Of a stretch of DNA of 45,083 nt, positions 1 through 11,031 are shown one piece after another. This DNA comes from Gnetum montanum (lineage: Eukaryota; Streptophyta; Gnetopsida; Gnetales; Gnetaceae). The number at the start of each line of letters is the position of its first letter. The first letter of the stretch is position 1. The stretch lies in assembly GCA_015680685.1 (NCBI GenBank), contig MNCI01002250.1, forward strand, positions 390,666 through 435,748, read 5' to 3'. A model generated the notes under the pieces. That model was not told where the DNA came from and made no database searches. It saw only the letters and a list, made by a program, of their open reading frames with translations. The position numbers and the translations under genes were made by a program.

Positions 1-482
1 ATTTAAGTGTGACTGCTTAGTAGCCCAGTGGTGTAGCTAGGGGGATCTACGCTTGGTAACCTAGTGGCGTATTTGGGGTCTGCGCTTGGTAAGCCCAATG
101 GCGTACCTAGGCCTATGCTTGGTAGTCCCAGTGGCAGTCATGCACAAAGTCCAAGATGTGTATGGTTGATCAAGGAATCGGTTGCTCGTTGCACTTAGGC
201 TAGATCAGATTTTCTTACCCTTTTCCTCTTAGCTTAGATTTAGTTAAATATTCTTTTCCATTGCCTTTAGGAGTAGAGTAGATTAGGAAACACATCATAC
301 ACCTCATCTAGACTAAACCATACGTGACATATGCAAAACTAGTCTAGGTGGGAAGATAGCGAACTGCGACCTAAGGCTAACTATCTAGGTGCTACAACTA
401 GTCCATCTGCGGAGTTCGACTGGATCGCGCGTGCGACGCTCGTTTCGTATGGTTGAATGTAGGGGTACCTCGCCACTCATCA
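1..482 (+). mobile_element. LTR 3' part (R/U5 end), left edge cut by window
   Basis: The last 70 or so bases, ending in CTCATCA at 476-482, match the ends of the LTRs at 6131-7237 (plus) and 19359-20449 (minus): a shared block running from GAGTTCGACTGGATCG to CGCCACTCATCA. The part before this block is only weakly similar to the 3' LTR of the following element, so this may be a different LTR subfamily or a very old copy. No TGG-type primer-binding site follows it. Confidence 0.7.
15..135 (+). repeat. Tandem repeat of about 35 bp within LTR
   Basis: About four imperfect copies of a unit of the form GCTTGGTAACCYAGTGGCGTA plus spacer start near 15, 52, 87 and 118. The 3' LTR at 6131-7237 keeps essentially one related copy (near 6850), so the repeat number varies between LTRs of the family. 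Confidence 0.6.
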
Positions 483-619
483 CCAGCTATGCAGAGTGAA
501 ATCCCTACCCAACTGCAGAACGTAATGCCATAAGGGCTGTTAACTCTCAACCTACTGTTGGTTCCAACAACCACACGAAGAAAAGACCTTTCTTTATAAC
601 CAACAGTCCTACCAAGCCC

Positions 620-1255
620 TTGCAATCACAAGTGGTTGATTCCTTAGACATCTCAATATCAATCAAAAATTCAGAGCCTCCTACAACTCAACCACCACAG
701 TCAATGCGTACGATCATGTTAACACATTTTGTCACCAATTGGATCAAAGATGAACACCTTCCCAAGAAATTCTCTAATCCTAGGAGTCCTCTAATATACT
801 TACAAATCATAGGAAATGTGCTATGGAAGGCTCTTTTGGATTCAGGTTCTGGTGTCAACTTGATTTCTCAAGAAATGTACAAGGCTTGGAACCTACCTGC
901 ATTGAAAAAAAGAAACATCCATCTAGAGTTGGCCAACCTGTCCATCACTATCTTATTGGGATTGGTGGAAGACATTGTTACCACTATTTTTGGGTGGTCG
1001 TATCCAGTTGACTTCCTAGTGATTCAGGTGAACAACAGTAAGGGGGACTTTCGAATCATAATGAAAAGAGCATGGCTAAGCACCATCGACGCATGCTTAG
1101 GAATCCATGATCTTTCCCTAAAAATATCAATAGAAAATACATTTAGAAAGATCAAGAAGAAGAAAGTTCTGTGCATCACATATAGTAACACAAGGTGTAA
1201 TTACATGCAGAGGTCATGGTTTATGCAAAGTTTAATATTGTGTGCATGCAATTAG
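620..1255 (+). pseudogene. Retropepsin (PR) region of Athila-like element
   Basis: An open frame of 211 residues holds an aspartic protease domain: the active-site motif is at residues 74-77 (LLDSGSGVNLIS), which is the D-S/T-G retropepsin motif, followed by the conserved VEDIVTTIFGWSYPVDFLVI stretch. The domain cleaves Gag-Pol in related elements. The homologous minus-strand frame at 43128-43667 shares most residues. The first 30 residues are unlikely to be a true start; in an intact element this region is fused behind Gag, which is missing here. Confidence 0.8.
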
Positions 1256-1359
1256 TGTGCACAAGTGATCAACATACGAAGATACCTGTATGCAACAGCC
1301 ACACAACAGGAAGGCACCTAGTGGCTGACAGTTGATCAAGAAAGCAATTCACTCATATG

Positions 1360-2640
1360 CATGGAACCAACTGAGGGTTTGACTTGTGCTTACATCGATA
1401 GCATAGACACATTAGAGCAAGTCCACCACCAACCTCCAAGTCTTAACCTTAAAAATGTCAATTAGGGGAAGTTGGAAATCCCTGAGAAATTTAAGCAGGA
1501 GCCCCTCAAGCTGAAACCATTTCCCACCAGTACGGAATGCACATTCCTTAAAAACGGAAAACTAGTAATTATCAACACTAAGCTTGCTCCCCAATAGAAA
1601 GAAGAATTTCTGAAGGTAATCAATAGATGGTCAAAAGCCTTCACTTGGTCATATCCCAAATTAACTGGAATAGATCCTAGGATATGCCAACATAGGATTT
1701 ACACTAACCCCTCCATGAAGCCTCGAAGATAACCGCAGAGGCATTTGAACCCAACACTCAAGGAAGTAGTCAAGGAAGAAATTGAATAGCTTCTCAAGGT
1801 TGGGTTCATATACCCCATTGCTAATAGCAAATGGGTTAGCCCCTTAGTTATTATGCCTAAAAAGGGAGGCAAATGGAGGATGTGCATAGATTTTAGGCTA
1901 CTAAATGTGAAAACATTCAAAGATCACTTTTCATTGCCATTTTTTGACCAAGTCTTAGACACCATTTTAGGGCATCGCTACTAAAGTTTTCTAGATGAAT
2001 ATAGCAAATATAATCAAATATGAATAGCCCCAAAAGACCAAGCCAAGACTATGTTGACTAGTCCTTGGGGAATGTTTACATACAAATAGATGTTTGACTT
2101 GTGTAATGCTCCTGCAACATTTCAACAACTAGTTCTAAGCATCTTCCAACAGTAGATAGGAAATGGTGTAGAAGTCTTTATGGATGATTTATCCACCTAT
2201 GGAGCAAACTTTGATCAAGCCTTGGACTGGTTAGAGAAAGTGTTAAAAAGATGTGTAGAAATCCATTTGAGGCTCAACTGGCAGAAAAGCCATTTGATGG
2301 TCCAAGAAGGTGTAGTACTAGGGCACAAAATCTCACACATAGGGATAGAGGTAGACCTTGAGAAAATCAAAGTTATCCAAGGAATTACCCATGAATCAGA
2401 AATTGTCAAAGATATTCAATCATTCCTTGGAGATACTGGCTACTATAGGAGATTTATTGAGGACTTTTCAAAGGTTTCCAAACCATTGGTGGAATTAACG
2501 AAAAAGGATGTACCTTTCTAGTGGACGAGGGAATGCGAATTAGCTTTTCAAACTCTAAAATAGAAGCTAGTAGAAATACCCATTCTACAAGCTCTTGACT
2601 GATCCAAACCATTCCATATCATGACTGACGTGTCCAACTA
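1360..2640 (+). pseudogene. Reverse transcriptase (RT) region, broken
   Basis: In one frame the sequence reads through a linker, then RT fingers and palm: motifs for WVSPLVIMPKKGGKWRMCID (about 1834-1893), the LTSPWG block near 2052, and the catalytic FMDDLSTYG at 2178-2204, followed by LGHKIS and the thumb YYRRFI block. The palm motif is F-M-D-D rather than Y-x-D-D, as is usual for Athila-group elements (family knowledge). In-frame stops occur at several places (for example near 1596, 1785, 1981 and 2086), so no functional enzyme is made. The longest intact piece is 2180-2521. Confidence 0.85.
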
Positions 2641-3000
2641 TGCCTTAGGAGCTCTACTTACATAGTTAGATGACCAAAAGCGTTCTTATTACATCCACTA
2701 TGCAAGTAGAAGTATCGTTAGTACACAACTTAACTACACTACCACAATGAAAGAATTAATGCCTGTAGTGTTTGCACTAGAAATGTTTAGACACTATGTA
2801 TTGGGATATAAAGTATATATACATACAAATCATAGTGTAATAAGGTTCCTCATGAATAAGCCAATGGTAAGCCCTCGTATCATACGATGGCTTGTAATCA
2901 TACAAGAGTTTGATCTTATGATGATCGATCGTAAAGGCACCGAGAACGTAGTTGCTGATCATTTATCTCGGTTGCAATGGTACAATAAAGAGGACGAGTA
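2620..3000 (+). pseudogene. RNase H region of Athila-like element
   Basis: The frame continues from RT into a Ty3-type RNase H: TDVSNYALGALL (first acidic residue kept), KELMPVVFALEMFRHYVLGYK (glutamate kept), then HTNHSVIRFL where the usual HTDH carries D; the catalytic aspartate is asparagine here. The domain would remove the RNA strand of the RNA-DNA hybrid. The 121-residue open frame at 2747-3112 covers its second half and runs into the linker to integrase. Confidence 0.8.
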
Positions 3001-3049
3001 TCACATTTTTGATTATTTTCTTGATAAATTCCTCTTTTCTGGTGTAGTG

Positions 3050-4360
3050 AATAATCAATCACCCATGGAGACAAACTGGTATAGTAGCATTCTTGCCTAT
3101 CTCCTCACCTAACAAATACCACAAGAGTTAAAACTTAAGAAGAAATAACAGTTTCTTCACCGAGCCAAGTACTTCATGGAAATCAATGGGAAACTTTACA
3201 AAGTGTGTTCTGATGGCTTGGTTCGATGGTGTGTTCCTGATATAGATCAACTGCGAGTTCTCCAAGATGCTCATGAGGGTCCTTGTGGGGGTCATTACGC
3301 TAGGAGATAAACAACCATCAAGATCTTGCTTGCAGGATATTATTGGCCTACATTGTTCTAGGATACCCATCAATTCATCCAATCTTGTGAGCACTATCAA
3401 CATGATGGGGGAATGACTGCTAGAATGGAGGGTCTACAACAATAGATCCAACCGTTAGAACCCTACAACATTTGGGGAATTGATTTTATGGGGCCAATTA
3501 CACCAATGTCCAATGGAAAAGCCTATATCATTGTTGCTATTAATTACCTAACTAAGTGGGTAGAGCAGTTATTGTTAAGGATTGTACCTCATCTACAGCT
3601 GCATGATTTGTTCAAGAACAAATTGTAAATAGTTTTGGTGTGCCTCGTGCACTTATTTCAGACAATGGTACCCACTTAATAGGTGCAACTTTTTGGAAAT
3701 TAATGCAACACTTAGGGGTTGAGCATAAATTGACTACACCATACCACACCCAAGCGAACGGTCAAGCAGAAGTCATCAACGGGGAGATTATGAAGATATT
3801 GACAAGAACCATTAGCAAGTTTAGGTGAGACTGGAGCACTAAACTAAACGATGCTCTTTGGGCGTACTGCTCCACATGGAAAATCCCTATAGGCTACTCT
3901 CCCTATGAGTTAGTGTACAGTAAATTACCAAGGCTTTCCATTCAAATTGAGCTCCTTACACTATCCATGGCATGTGACCTCAACCTTGACCTTGATCTAG
4001 CATAGAAACAACGGTTAGTAACCCTTAACTTGCTAGATGAAAACTGACTAGCTACACTATCATCTAACGAGTTGCACAAGGCATTCAATAAACAATGTCA
4101 TGACCTAAGGATTAGGAAAGTTAAATATCAACCAGAAGATAAGGTTCTCTACAAGAATCCCACACATGTGCCACAATGTACTAAATTTCAAACACTGTGG
4201 GAAGGACCTTATAGTATTTATGCAACTTTTCCTTTAGGGGCCATGACAATATACAAACCTAAGAGTCCAGAAAAAAAACTGTTGGTCAACATACAACAAA
4301 TCAAACCTTTCCATGAGCGTAGGATAGCCAGTACACATGCTACCACTCTTGATGGATAAC
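3050..4360 (+). pseudogene. Integrase (IN) region, frameshifted
   Basis: The N-terminal zinc-binding segment (AHEGPCGGHYA ... SCEHYQ, with one cysteine changed to tyrosine), the core with GIDFMGPI (first D), SDNGTH (second D) and NGQAEV (E) and the C-terminal GPY module are recognisable in order. The frame shifts near 3565 (the codons for WAEAATI lose a base), and stops occur near 3308, 3360 and 3443. The core segment 3640-3828 and C-terminal 4072-4359 remain open. No chromodomain is seen behind the GPY-like end, which fits Athila-type elements. Confidence 0.8.
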
Positions 4361-6130
4361 CTTACTCACTATTTCAGATCTCCTCCTTCCAACTTAGTTG
4401 TGGGGGAGATGACCACCTATGCTAATCATTTTAGGCCCTTAGTTCTTTTTGAATTTTTGTTTTACACATTCTTTCAACTTTTCTTATTTTTGTTTTACAC
4501 CATCGTTCATGTTTTTACTGTTTCTTTATTTGCTTGATTTACTTTTATTGTCATCTAATAAGTGCTCATGATGGTGGATTGAATTATATCATATTGATTG
4601 CTAATGTTTGATTTTTATTTTTGAATTATGATGCTGATATTAAGGTATGGTTCTTTTGGTAAAATAGGCAATGAGTCCACATCGTCTAGTCATCCATACA
4701 ACTCTATGGTCTCCTTTGGCTTGGAACTGTACAGTCCCCTTTTTCTAAGTAAACTTATTAATGAATTGGTGGTTGGGTATTTTTCAAACCAAGGAAAGAC
4801 TCAAAGGATGAAAAGGGCGTGACTTCAAGGGGATTCGATGCATTTGTGCTAGCCATTCTCTTGGGTGCTTGGATGCTTTTTCTTGGGTTTTCCGCTATTC
4901 TAACATTGTTCAAATATTAGGAAGCTGAGTAAATAAAAATAAGTCTTTGTATGGTGTGGTTCTCATGTAGAAACATCAAAGAGAAATAGAGAGAAAAAGG
5001 TGAGAATTCAAAGCACACCCCTTAGACATAATAAAGCAATATGGGCTACAAGCGTTGGTTATGACACTAGAAAGACATGTTACCCATGCCTGAAGGTTCC
5101 GTCTAACTAAGGCCCTTTCTGGCTTCTTGCTTCTCCATCTCTCTCCTTAGGATGGTGGTCACTCTTTGTGAAAGCATTCTTGTTGCCTCAATTGGATGGA
5201 TTGGCCAATTGTATTGATACGAGGTCACTGAATGTGGTTGGTTTGAGTCTGGATTTGGGATGAGTTCTACTCAGTTATCTTAACCATGAAATACATAAGG
5301 GACTTTATACAACCTTGTTCTTGGGATTTCATTCCATTCTCTCCTCTCTATCTTTCTTCCCATTTTTCACCTCATTGCTGGTTTTATCATTAGTCTATTT
5401 TGGGTTGAGGCATTGTTTTTCTTTGGTGAATTCTTGTGGGTAAGTTTTTAACTCTTGCTTCCAAATGACATTCCTAGAGCCTATGGACTCTTTGGTTTAT
5501 GGGTTTGTCAGGGCATAAAGGGCATGCGCCTAGTTTGGGGAGGATCCACTAGCATTTCTTTTTAGTGCAATTGTTAACTTCTTTTCCTTAAACATTTCTT
5601 GCAATCAATCATTTCTTGTTTCATCCCCATTCATGACATCCATTTTATTAGCGTTGTCGTTGATATTTTTTATCTTTCTTGTTCCTCATGTTTTTCCATC
5701 TTATAGCTACCGAAGGTTCACTCTTACTCGTGGGGGCCCTGGCACAAATTTTTCAAGTTTCTCCATTTTACTATTCACCTAACCCCTACATCTTGGGTAG
5801 TCACCTATGATAAATCTCTAAACCAGTTTATGCCATAACCAAAACTCAGCCAATAGGCTTCATATCGACGCAAGGTATCAATTGCATTTTGGTTTATCTA
5901 TCCTTGCTCATTTGTGATTGTGTTGTGTGTGCAGATGGCAATCATACAAATAATGGACTAGGCTTGGAGGAAGCACTCAGGATGGATTGGATTTGGAGCA
6001 TTCACGAAAGGAGCAAGTCTGGTGGCGTGGCTATGGATAAACAACAGAAGGTGCAATCTTAGCATTGGCAGCAACACACTTCATTTTCTTTCTTTCTCTT
6101 TCTCTACAAGCTGCCAAATAAAGGCTTGGA
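4361..6130 (+). other. 3' non-coding region of Athila-like element
   Basis: This 1.77 kb lies between IN and the 3' LTR. It is T-rich with scattered pyrimidine tracts. It aligns by eye with 20450-22180 (minus strand) and, for the part from about 5325 to 5790, with 7250-8090. A polypyrimidine/GT-rich stretch ending in GTGCAG at 5929-5934 is followed by ATGGC; the minus-strand copy keeps an AG at the same place, so a splice acceptor for a short downstream reading frame is possible. No long open frame survives. Confidence 0.65.
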
Positions 6131-6329
6131 TGTCATTTATGTACGAGTGTTCACCAAAATGGTCATGAACACTAATGTTGTAATATGCTTATTGATCCAT
6201 TCACCAGGCATGTTGAGTCTGTCTTCCCATTCCACCATCAATTATCAATTAGTCAATAACCCCATACCTTCCCAATATTTTGTAAAGAACATATTTCTTT
6301 TCTTCTATACTCGAGGACGAGTTTTCATA

Positions 6330-6474
6330 GCAATTATTCTAATTATTAAAGCAGTTACTCTAGCGGTTACTCTAGCAGTTATTCTAATTATTAGAGTGGT
6401 TACTTTAGCGGTTGCTTGAGTAGTTATTCTAATTATTAAAGTGGTTACTCTAATTATTAGAGTAGTTGCTCCCA
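6330..6474 (+). repeat. U3 tandem repeats upstream of TATA box
   Basis: Short units such as GGTTACTCTAATTATTAGAG and CAGTTATTCTAATTATTA alternate through this stretch. CTAATTATTAG is nearly palindromic. The array ends a few bases before a TATA box, which places it where LTR enhancers normally sit. The equivalent interval of the minus-strand LTR has unrelated GC-rich palindromes instead. Confidence 0.7.
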
Positions 6475-6478
6475 AGCC

Positions 6479-6486
6479 TATAAATA
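6479..6486 (+). promoter_or_regulatory. TATA box of LTR promoter
   Basis: TATAAATA follows the U3 repeats and fits the plant TATA consensus. Transcription would be expected to start about 30 bp downstream, before the conserved block with AATAAA at 6653-6658. Confidence 0.6.
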
Positions 6487-6652
6487 TAGTGCCCATGCAT
6501 ACAATTGGAAGAAGTATTTGAGTAGTCAAGTGGTGAAACTCTTGTAGTCTATTTGAAAGTTAGAGTATTTTCCAAGTACCCATAGCAGGAGGTCTAAGTG
6601 TGGATGGATCTTTATTCAAGCATTGTGTACTTGAGCACACCTTGTGTATAGC

Positions 6653-6658
6653 AATAAA
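6653..6658 (+). terminator. Poly(A) signal AATAAA in LTR
   Basis: AATAAA followed by GACGAGC is conserved in the minus-strand LTR of the same family, which supports a role in 3' end formation. Confidence 0.5.
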
Positions 6659-7237
6659 GACGAGCTCTTTGATTTATCCTTGCAGCACTTGAGATTTGTT
6701 TTCTTACGCATTTATTTTATTTTATTTTCTTATGCATTTATTTTATTTTATGCACTTTGCATTTCTGTTATTAGCACAATAATTCATTTTGATCAATTAA
6801 GCAAATCGTTAAATTACACAAGCACGACCGCTTTAAGCATGCATGTAATGCTTGGTAACCCAGTAACGATTAGCATTTAGTATTCCCAGTAGTGTTGCAC
6901 TGGTTCAGAATGTATACGGCAAGTGGGAACAAATGCTTGTGTTAGGATTAGTTAGAACTTAGTTAATGAGTAGTTAAGTTAAATTAGTCACCTAGTTATC
7001 TCTCTCTTTCCATATTAGCACAAGACATAAAAACATAAAAGATATAAAAATCATATGCCTCAAGCTTACTTAACCATACAGTTGTGACATACAAGTAAGT
7101 TTGGGAAGACAATGATCAATAAACCCATCCTTGTTCCACAAGGGCGCATAAGCACTTAGTCCTTAGAATTCGATCAGATCGTGCGTGAAACGCTCGTATT
7201 TGTATGGTTAAGCATAGGGGTATCTTGCCGCTCATCA

Positions 7238-8090
7238 GACCTCAATTTGGAATTTCATTCCACGTTCTCCATCATCCATCTATGCTACCCATAACTCATC
7301 TCACTATCGATGTCCATGTTCTTAATTCAATGTCTTTGTCTAATGTACTTGAATTCTTTGATAAAATCTTCTAGGTTTTGGTTCTTAACTTCCATCAACC
7401 ATTAATCGCCTATGGGGCCCATGGACTCCCTAGGTTGAGGTTATGCAAGGGCAAACAAAGCATGTGCTTGCTATGGGGAGGACCCACTTACATATCTCTT
7501 GGTTGGGTTCATTAACAACCATATCCTTAGGCATTCTTGCAATCAAAATCATTTGTACCCCCATCTTCTGTATCTGACCATGTGCTCCTATACGGATTTT
7601 CTTTAATTCACACATTCTCCATTAAATTTTTAAATTTTTGAGCTTTTAAAGACCCTCTTCAATGATTTAATCATATTCTTAGCTTTTCTAGAACTCCATG
7701 GACCCCAAATTCATTCAAAAATTCCTTGTATTTTTCAAGACATTCACATTTGAAAATTTTGTTTACAGACCTCATAAATGGGGCCTTGTCGATGGAGCCC
7801 ATGCATATATAAGGCCCCATATATGTGGCTTCGTTGATATAGCACAAAAATAGTATAAATATGTGCAATCCCTCTTAGAAATTTTCACATTCGTCCATAA
7901 ATGCCAAGGGAGTTTTTCAAGTTTTCAGAGCCTAGAGCCTTCCAGAGCCCATGACTTCCTAATTATTTATCCAAATCACTTCGTTCTTTGACCCTGTAGC
8001 TACCGAAGGTAAGCTCTTAGTCATGGGGGCTACAAATGTGCCATTTTTGATAGAAATTTTTTTGCCATTTTTCTAACTCCCACAAAGGTT
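7238..8090 (+). mobile_element. Second fragment of Athila-like 3' non-coding region
   Basis: Directly after the LTR end the sequence matches the 3' non-coding region of the same family again: the blocks TTTCATTCCA, GGGGAGGACCCACT, CTTGCAATCAAAATCATTTG and TAGCTACCGAAGGT correspond to 5330, 5540, 5600 and 5705. So the element at 1-7237 sits in, or next to, an older related copy. Both fragments have the same orientation. No coding region is left here. Confidence 0.65.
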
Positions 8091-8869
8091 TAACTAAAAA
8101 ATCAACATTTAAACACCAAATTATAGAAGTTAAACCCTTCTAATGAGCTCTCATGACACTAATAATGAATATTAATTAATAAAATGAGAATAAAATAATC
8201 AATCTACCATGGTCCAACCATAGCCAAGTGTAACTAAGTAATGAGAAAGTTAAACTTTTGCTCATCTACCAAATCTCCTAGAACCCCACTTAGCGAGATG
8301 AGCATTATAGCTCCCAGTGATGGTTTTATGCTCTTCATCTTCCACCACATGTATACAAAATCTGTAGATGCATTATTCTCTTTGAAGATTAATCCATCTC
8401 CCTATTTCAATCAATATATAGTGACATCCCACATGAGTATGTATGATTGCCACCTTATTTTGTTTAGAAATAGCATTAGATAAATAAGCAGATATTTGTT
8501 TTTTATGGATGCTACATATTTGTTCCCATGTGCTTCAATGCCTTTTGTTCAATCCTTATTTTCATATCCTTAAATGTTAAATTTAAATCTCGATCTTCAG
8601 TATTCCATTTTTGGAAACATTTTTTTCCATCATTAAACCATCCTTTTCCTAAGTGACCTTAAACTTCTATGGTCAATATTTTATTTTTGGAGACATTTTT
8701 TCCCATCATTAAACCATCATTTTTTCATTAAACCATCATTTTTTCTGAGTTATCTTTTAAACTTCCGTGGATAGGTAGACACTAAGCCTAGTAAGCATCT
8801 TTTTATAAGACTATAGAAATTTTTGAAGAGTTGCAATTTTTATAGGCAACATATCTACTTATGTTAATA
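8091..8869. other. AT-rich stretch without recognisable gene
   Basis: No convincing coding frame, RNA gene or repeat boundary is seen. Two near-identical copies of a block reading CATTAAACCATCATTTTTTC lie side by side at about 8710-8750, and a related block lies near 8625. Confidence 0.4.
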
Positions 8870-9290
8870 AAATATCAAACATAGTTTAGCTTCTACTTGG
8901 AACTCTTGCAATAAAAGTTGTTTTTGGACGTATTCCAAATATTTCCATTGCATTACAAGTAAATTGGTTCCTCAAGTTTCATAATTGTATAATAGAACTA
9001 GCCAAACAAGTTTATTGTACATTTTCTTATGAACATCCCATGCCCAAATCTATTCTTGTCTACATTTACTATAAACTAATATAAAGCATAGATACTATTT
9101 CAAACCCTCTAAGCAATACAATCTTGCCAAGAATGTCTATTTGAAACTGAGATGCCTAAATACTTATACAAGGAGACAATTTCCATTTTCTCTACTGAAT
9201 ATAAAAATCTTATGCAAAAGATCTTGTACCACACATCATCATTTTGGTTTTGCTAACATTAACTTTCATCAAAACCTTGAGACAATACAA
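8870..9290 (-). pseudogene. LINE (non-LTR) reverse transcriptase C-terminal remnant
   Basis: Read on the minus strand, the sequence gives VNVSKTKMMMCG (9270-9230), then after a one-base frameshift KMEIVSLYKYLGISVSNRHSW (about 9190-9130), then VLLYNYET near the position of the usual LYGCExWG motif, then VQKQLLLQEFQVE. This order (SKT, YKYLGI, LYGCE, VQ/F) is that of the region behind the RT palm in plant non-LTR retrotransposons. Several stops and the frameshift mark it as an old fragment. The N-terminal RT and endonuclease are not found. Confidence 0.7.
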
Positions 9291-9689
9291 AAATAATCTA
9301 AAATTTAATAATGATAAGGTATTAACTTAAATGTTTAATAAGTTATTAATACTAGCTGCAGCCGTGAGTACTAGAAAGATGAGATGAAAATGAGTGCCAG
9401 AAAGATGAGATGAAAAAGCGCGCACAACGTGGCAAGTTTTCAGACTCAAAAGCTTGTTGAATATGGAAACCTTTGAGGTCGATCATAAGAGCAGCCTTAA
9501 GATAATTCTGCCCTGATCATTAAAGGCGGTAGTAATGAAATGCGGGATCTTTGAGATCGTAAACATAACCACGGCATGTTTGGTAGCTTGAATAACTAGC
9601 GTCTGTGGATTCGGACCGTTTTAAATTAAAAAACATGTTTGATTTTATGGAAGTAAATCCATGGATTTAACCGTAAATCCGTAACCTGC

Positions 9690-9960
9690 CATATGCACGT
9701 TTTCCCTTGATTTTTTGATATTTGTCATGTAAGCTTCTCTGGACCAAACATCCCAACCGGCAGGCAGATTCAGGATTCAATATGCACGTTTTCCCTGGAT
9801 TTTATGAATTCGATGTGAGGTTCAAAACCGGCAGGCAGATTCAGGATTCAATATGCACGTTTTCCCTGGATTTTCTGATATTTGTCAGAGTGTAAGCTTC
9901 TCTGGACCGAACATCACTATGAATTCGATGTGAGGTTCCAAGTTATGCAGATTCAGGATT
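9690..9960 (+). repeat. Tandem repeat of about 90-130 bp in fold-back element
   Basis: The block ATATGCACGTTTTCCCTGGAT occurs at about 9690, 9780 and 9850, and the blocks GGCAGGCAGATTCAGGATTC and GTAAGCTTCTCTGGACC recur with it. The units are imperfect and partly rearranged. Confidence 0.7.
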
Positions 9961-9988
9961 GATATTCGTTAGATGGTTAATGTCTATG

Positions 9989-10766
9989 CGCGCGATTCCC
10001 AACAAAATCTCATGAAACCGTTCGCGGTGGATTCGGGTGGATTCGGGCACGCGTACAGAAAGCATGTCAAATCTGCATTGGGTACCTAAATTATAATTTT
10101 TCGTGCAATGGTGTCCCGATTTTCAACTCTTAACAGAACATTGTCGATTAAAATCTTACTTATTTTTACCTGCCAATCATGTTCAATCTTACCTCTTTTT
10201 CTGCAAATACTCTCCAAACACCTTATTTCTCTCTTCCAACTTTAAAATTACCTTGATGCGGTAGATGAGGTCTTTGCTTTTCCTGTCAAAGAATGAGTTG
10301 TTAGCCTTACAAAATGCGGTGTTAATCATCGTGAGCTTAAATTTTTCCAGGTTGGCTCTTGGTTCGGTAAGAATGCACTCACCTTATTTGCTTATTTGCA
10401 CGTATGCCTTTTGAAGTTGCATGATCATAATTGAGTGAGCATATCTTGCGTGTTTGTATCAGAATTGTCTCACTTGTTATTTTCCGCTTCTTTCCCTCAT
10501 TGCTGTAAAGATTTTTCTTCGTCTCTATTGTGATTTGTGAGCACGAAATCCACTTTTCTGCCCCTTCTGTCTACTCTTCCAATTTGCGTGCGAACACGTT
10601 CCTGTCTGCTCTTTAGTAGTGGATTTTCGTATCAATTGAGTTGCCTATTTTGCTTAGATTCACCTCCTTGATGATCTTTATTTTTCATTTTAGTTTATAT
10701 AGATGATTTTAGAGAAAAGATTTTTATTTAGTGGATTGGTTTCGTATTTTTATTCATGGGCCATGG
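9989..10766 (+). repeat. Left arm of large inverted repeat
   Basis: This arm pairs with 11032-12073. Examples of matching blocks: GCGCGATTCCCAA (9989) with the reverse complement near 12065; CATTGGGTACCTAAATTATAA (10076) with the one near 11990; ATGATTTTAGAGAAAAGAT (10701) with the one near 11080. The innermost pair is CATGGGCCATGG. Confidence 0.8.
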
Positions 10767-11031
10767 CCATCTCCTGTGGCCAATCATAAATGCACATAAC
10801 CTGTAAGGGAAGAGAATCAGTTGGTTACAAAACTGTTGTCAAGCCTCTCTCCCTCTGCAAGTGCAAACAGAATAGTTGAAGCATACACTTGTTCAAAGTT
10901 CAAACAAAATTTGAGCACCATATCCTTCCCAAATCTTTCTGGGAAGCCCTAGTCAACATTTGCAATTAGAAAGATTTGGGAAGGAATCACAACCGTTACA
11001 TGAAACCAGAGATGCAATATGAGATGTCCAT

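Larger units (their letters stand above)
1..7237 (+). mobile_element. Athila-like Ty3/Gypsy retrotransposon, decayed, 5' end cut by window
   Basis: The order LTR fragment, protease, reverse transcriptase, RNase H, integrase, 1.8 kb non-coding region, LTR is visible on the plus strand. The RT active site reads FMDD followed by LSTYG, and the pol order PR-RT-RH-IN is the Ty3/Gypsy order; the wording of RT and PR resembles the Athila group of plant elements (family knowledge). The same family occurs on the minus strand at 19359-23972 and 41755-45083. Gag and a primer-binding site are missing between the LTR end at 482 and PR at about 620, so an internal deletion or a rearranged 5' end is likely. 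Many in-frame stops and at least one frameshift (near 3565) make it a dead copy. Which LTR truly pairs with this body is uncertain. Confidence 0.85.
6131..7237 (+). mobile_element. 3' LTR of Athila-like element, 1107 bp
   Basis: The LTR begins with TGTCATT at 6131 and ends with CTCATCA at 7237, giving TG...CA ends. Both ends match the minus-strand LTR at 20449 and 19359. Inside are a repeat-rich U3, a TATA box, and a conserved block around TTTATTCAAGCA ... AATAAAGACGAGC that is also found in the minus-strand LTR and probably covers the transcription start and poly(A) region. The similarity to the 1-482 LTR is high only over its terminal block. Confidence 0.8.

Noticed and set aside
483-619. 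Primer-binding site behind the 5' LTR fragment
   Set aside because: No TGG-starting tRNA-complementary stretch is present.
4072-4359. Chromodomain behind integrase
   Set aside because: The segment matches the GPY-like integrase end; no chromodomain aromatic pattern follows in any of the three elements.
6126-6419. Open frame rich in Ile, Val and Thr
   Set aside because: It is the translation of the U3 tandem repeats; the opposite strand gives an equally long frame.
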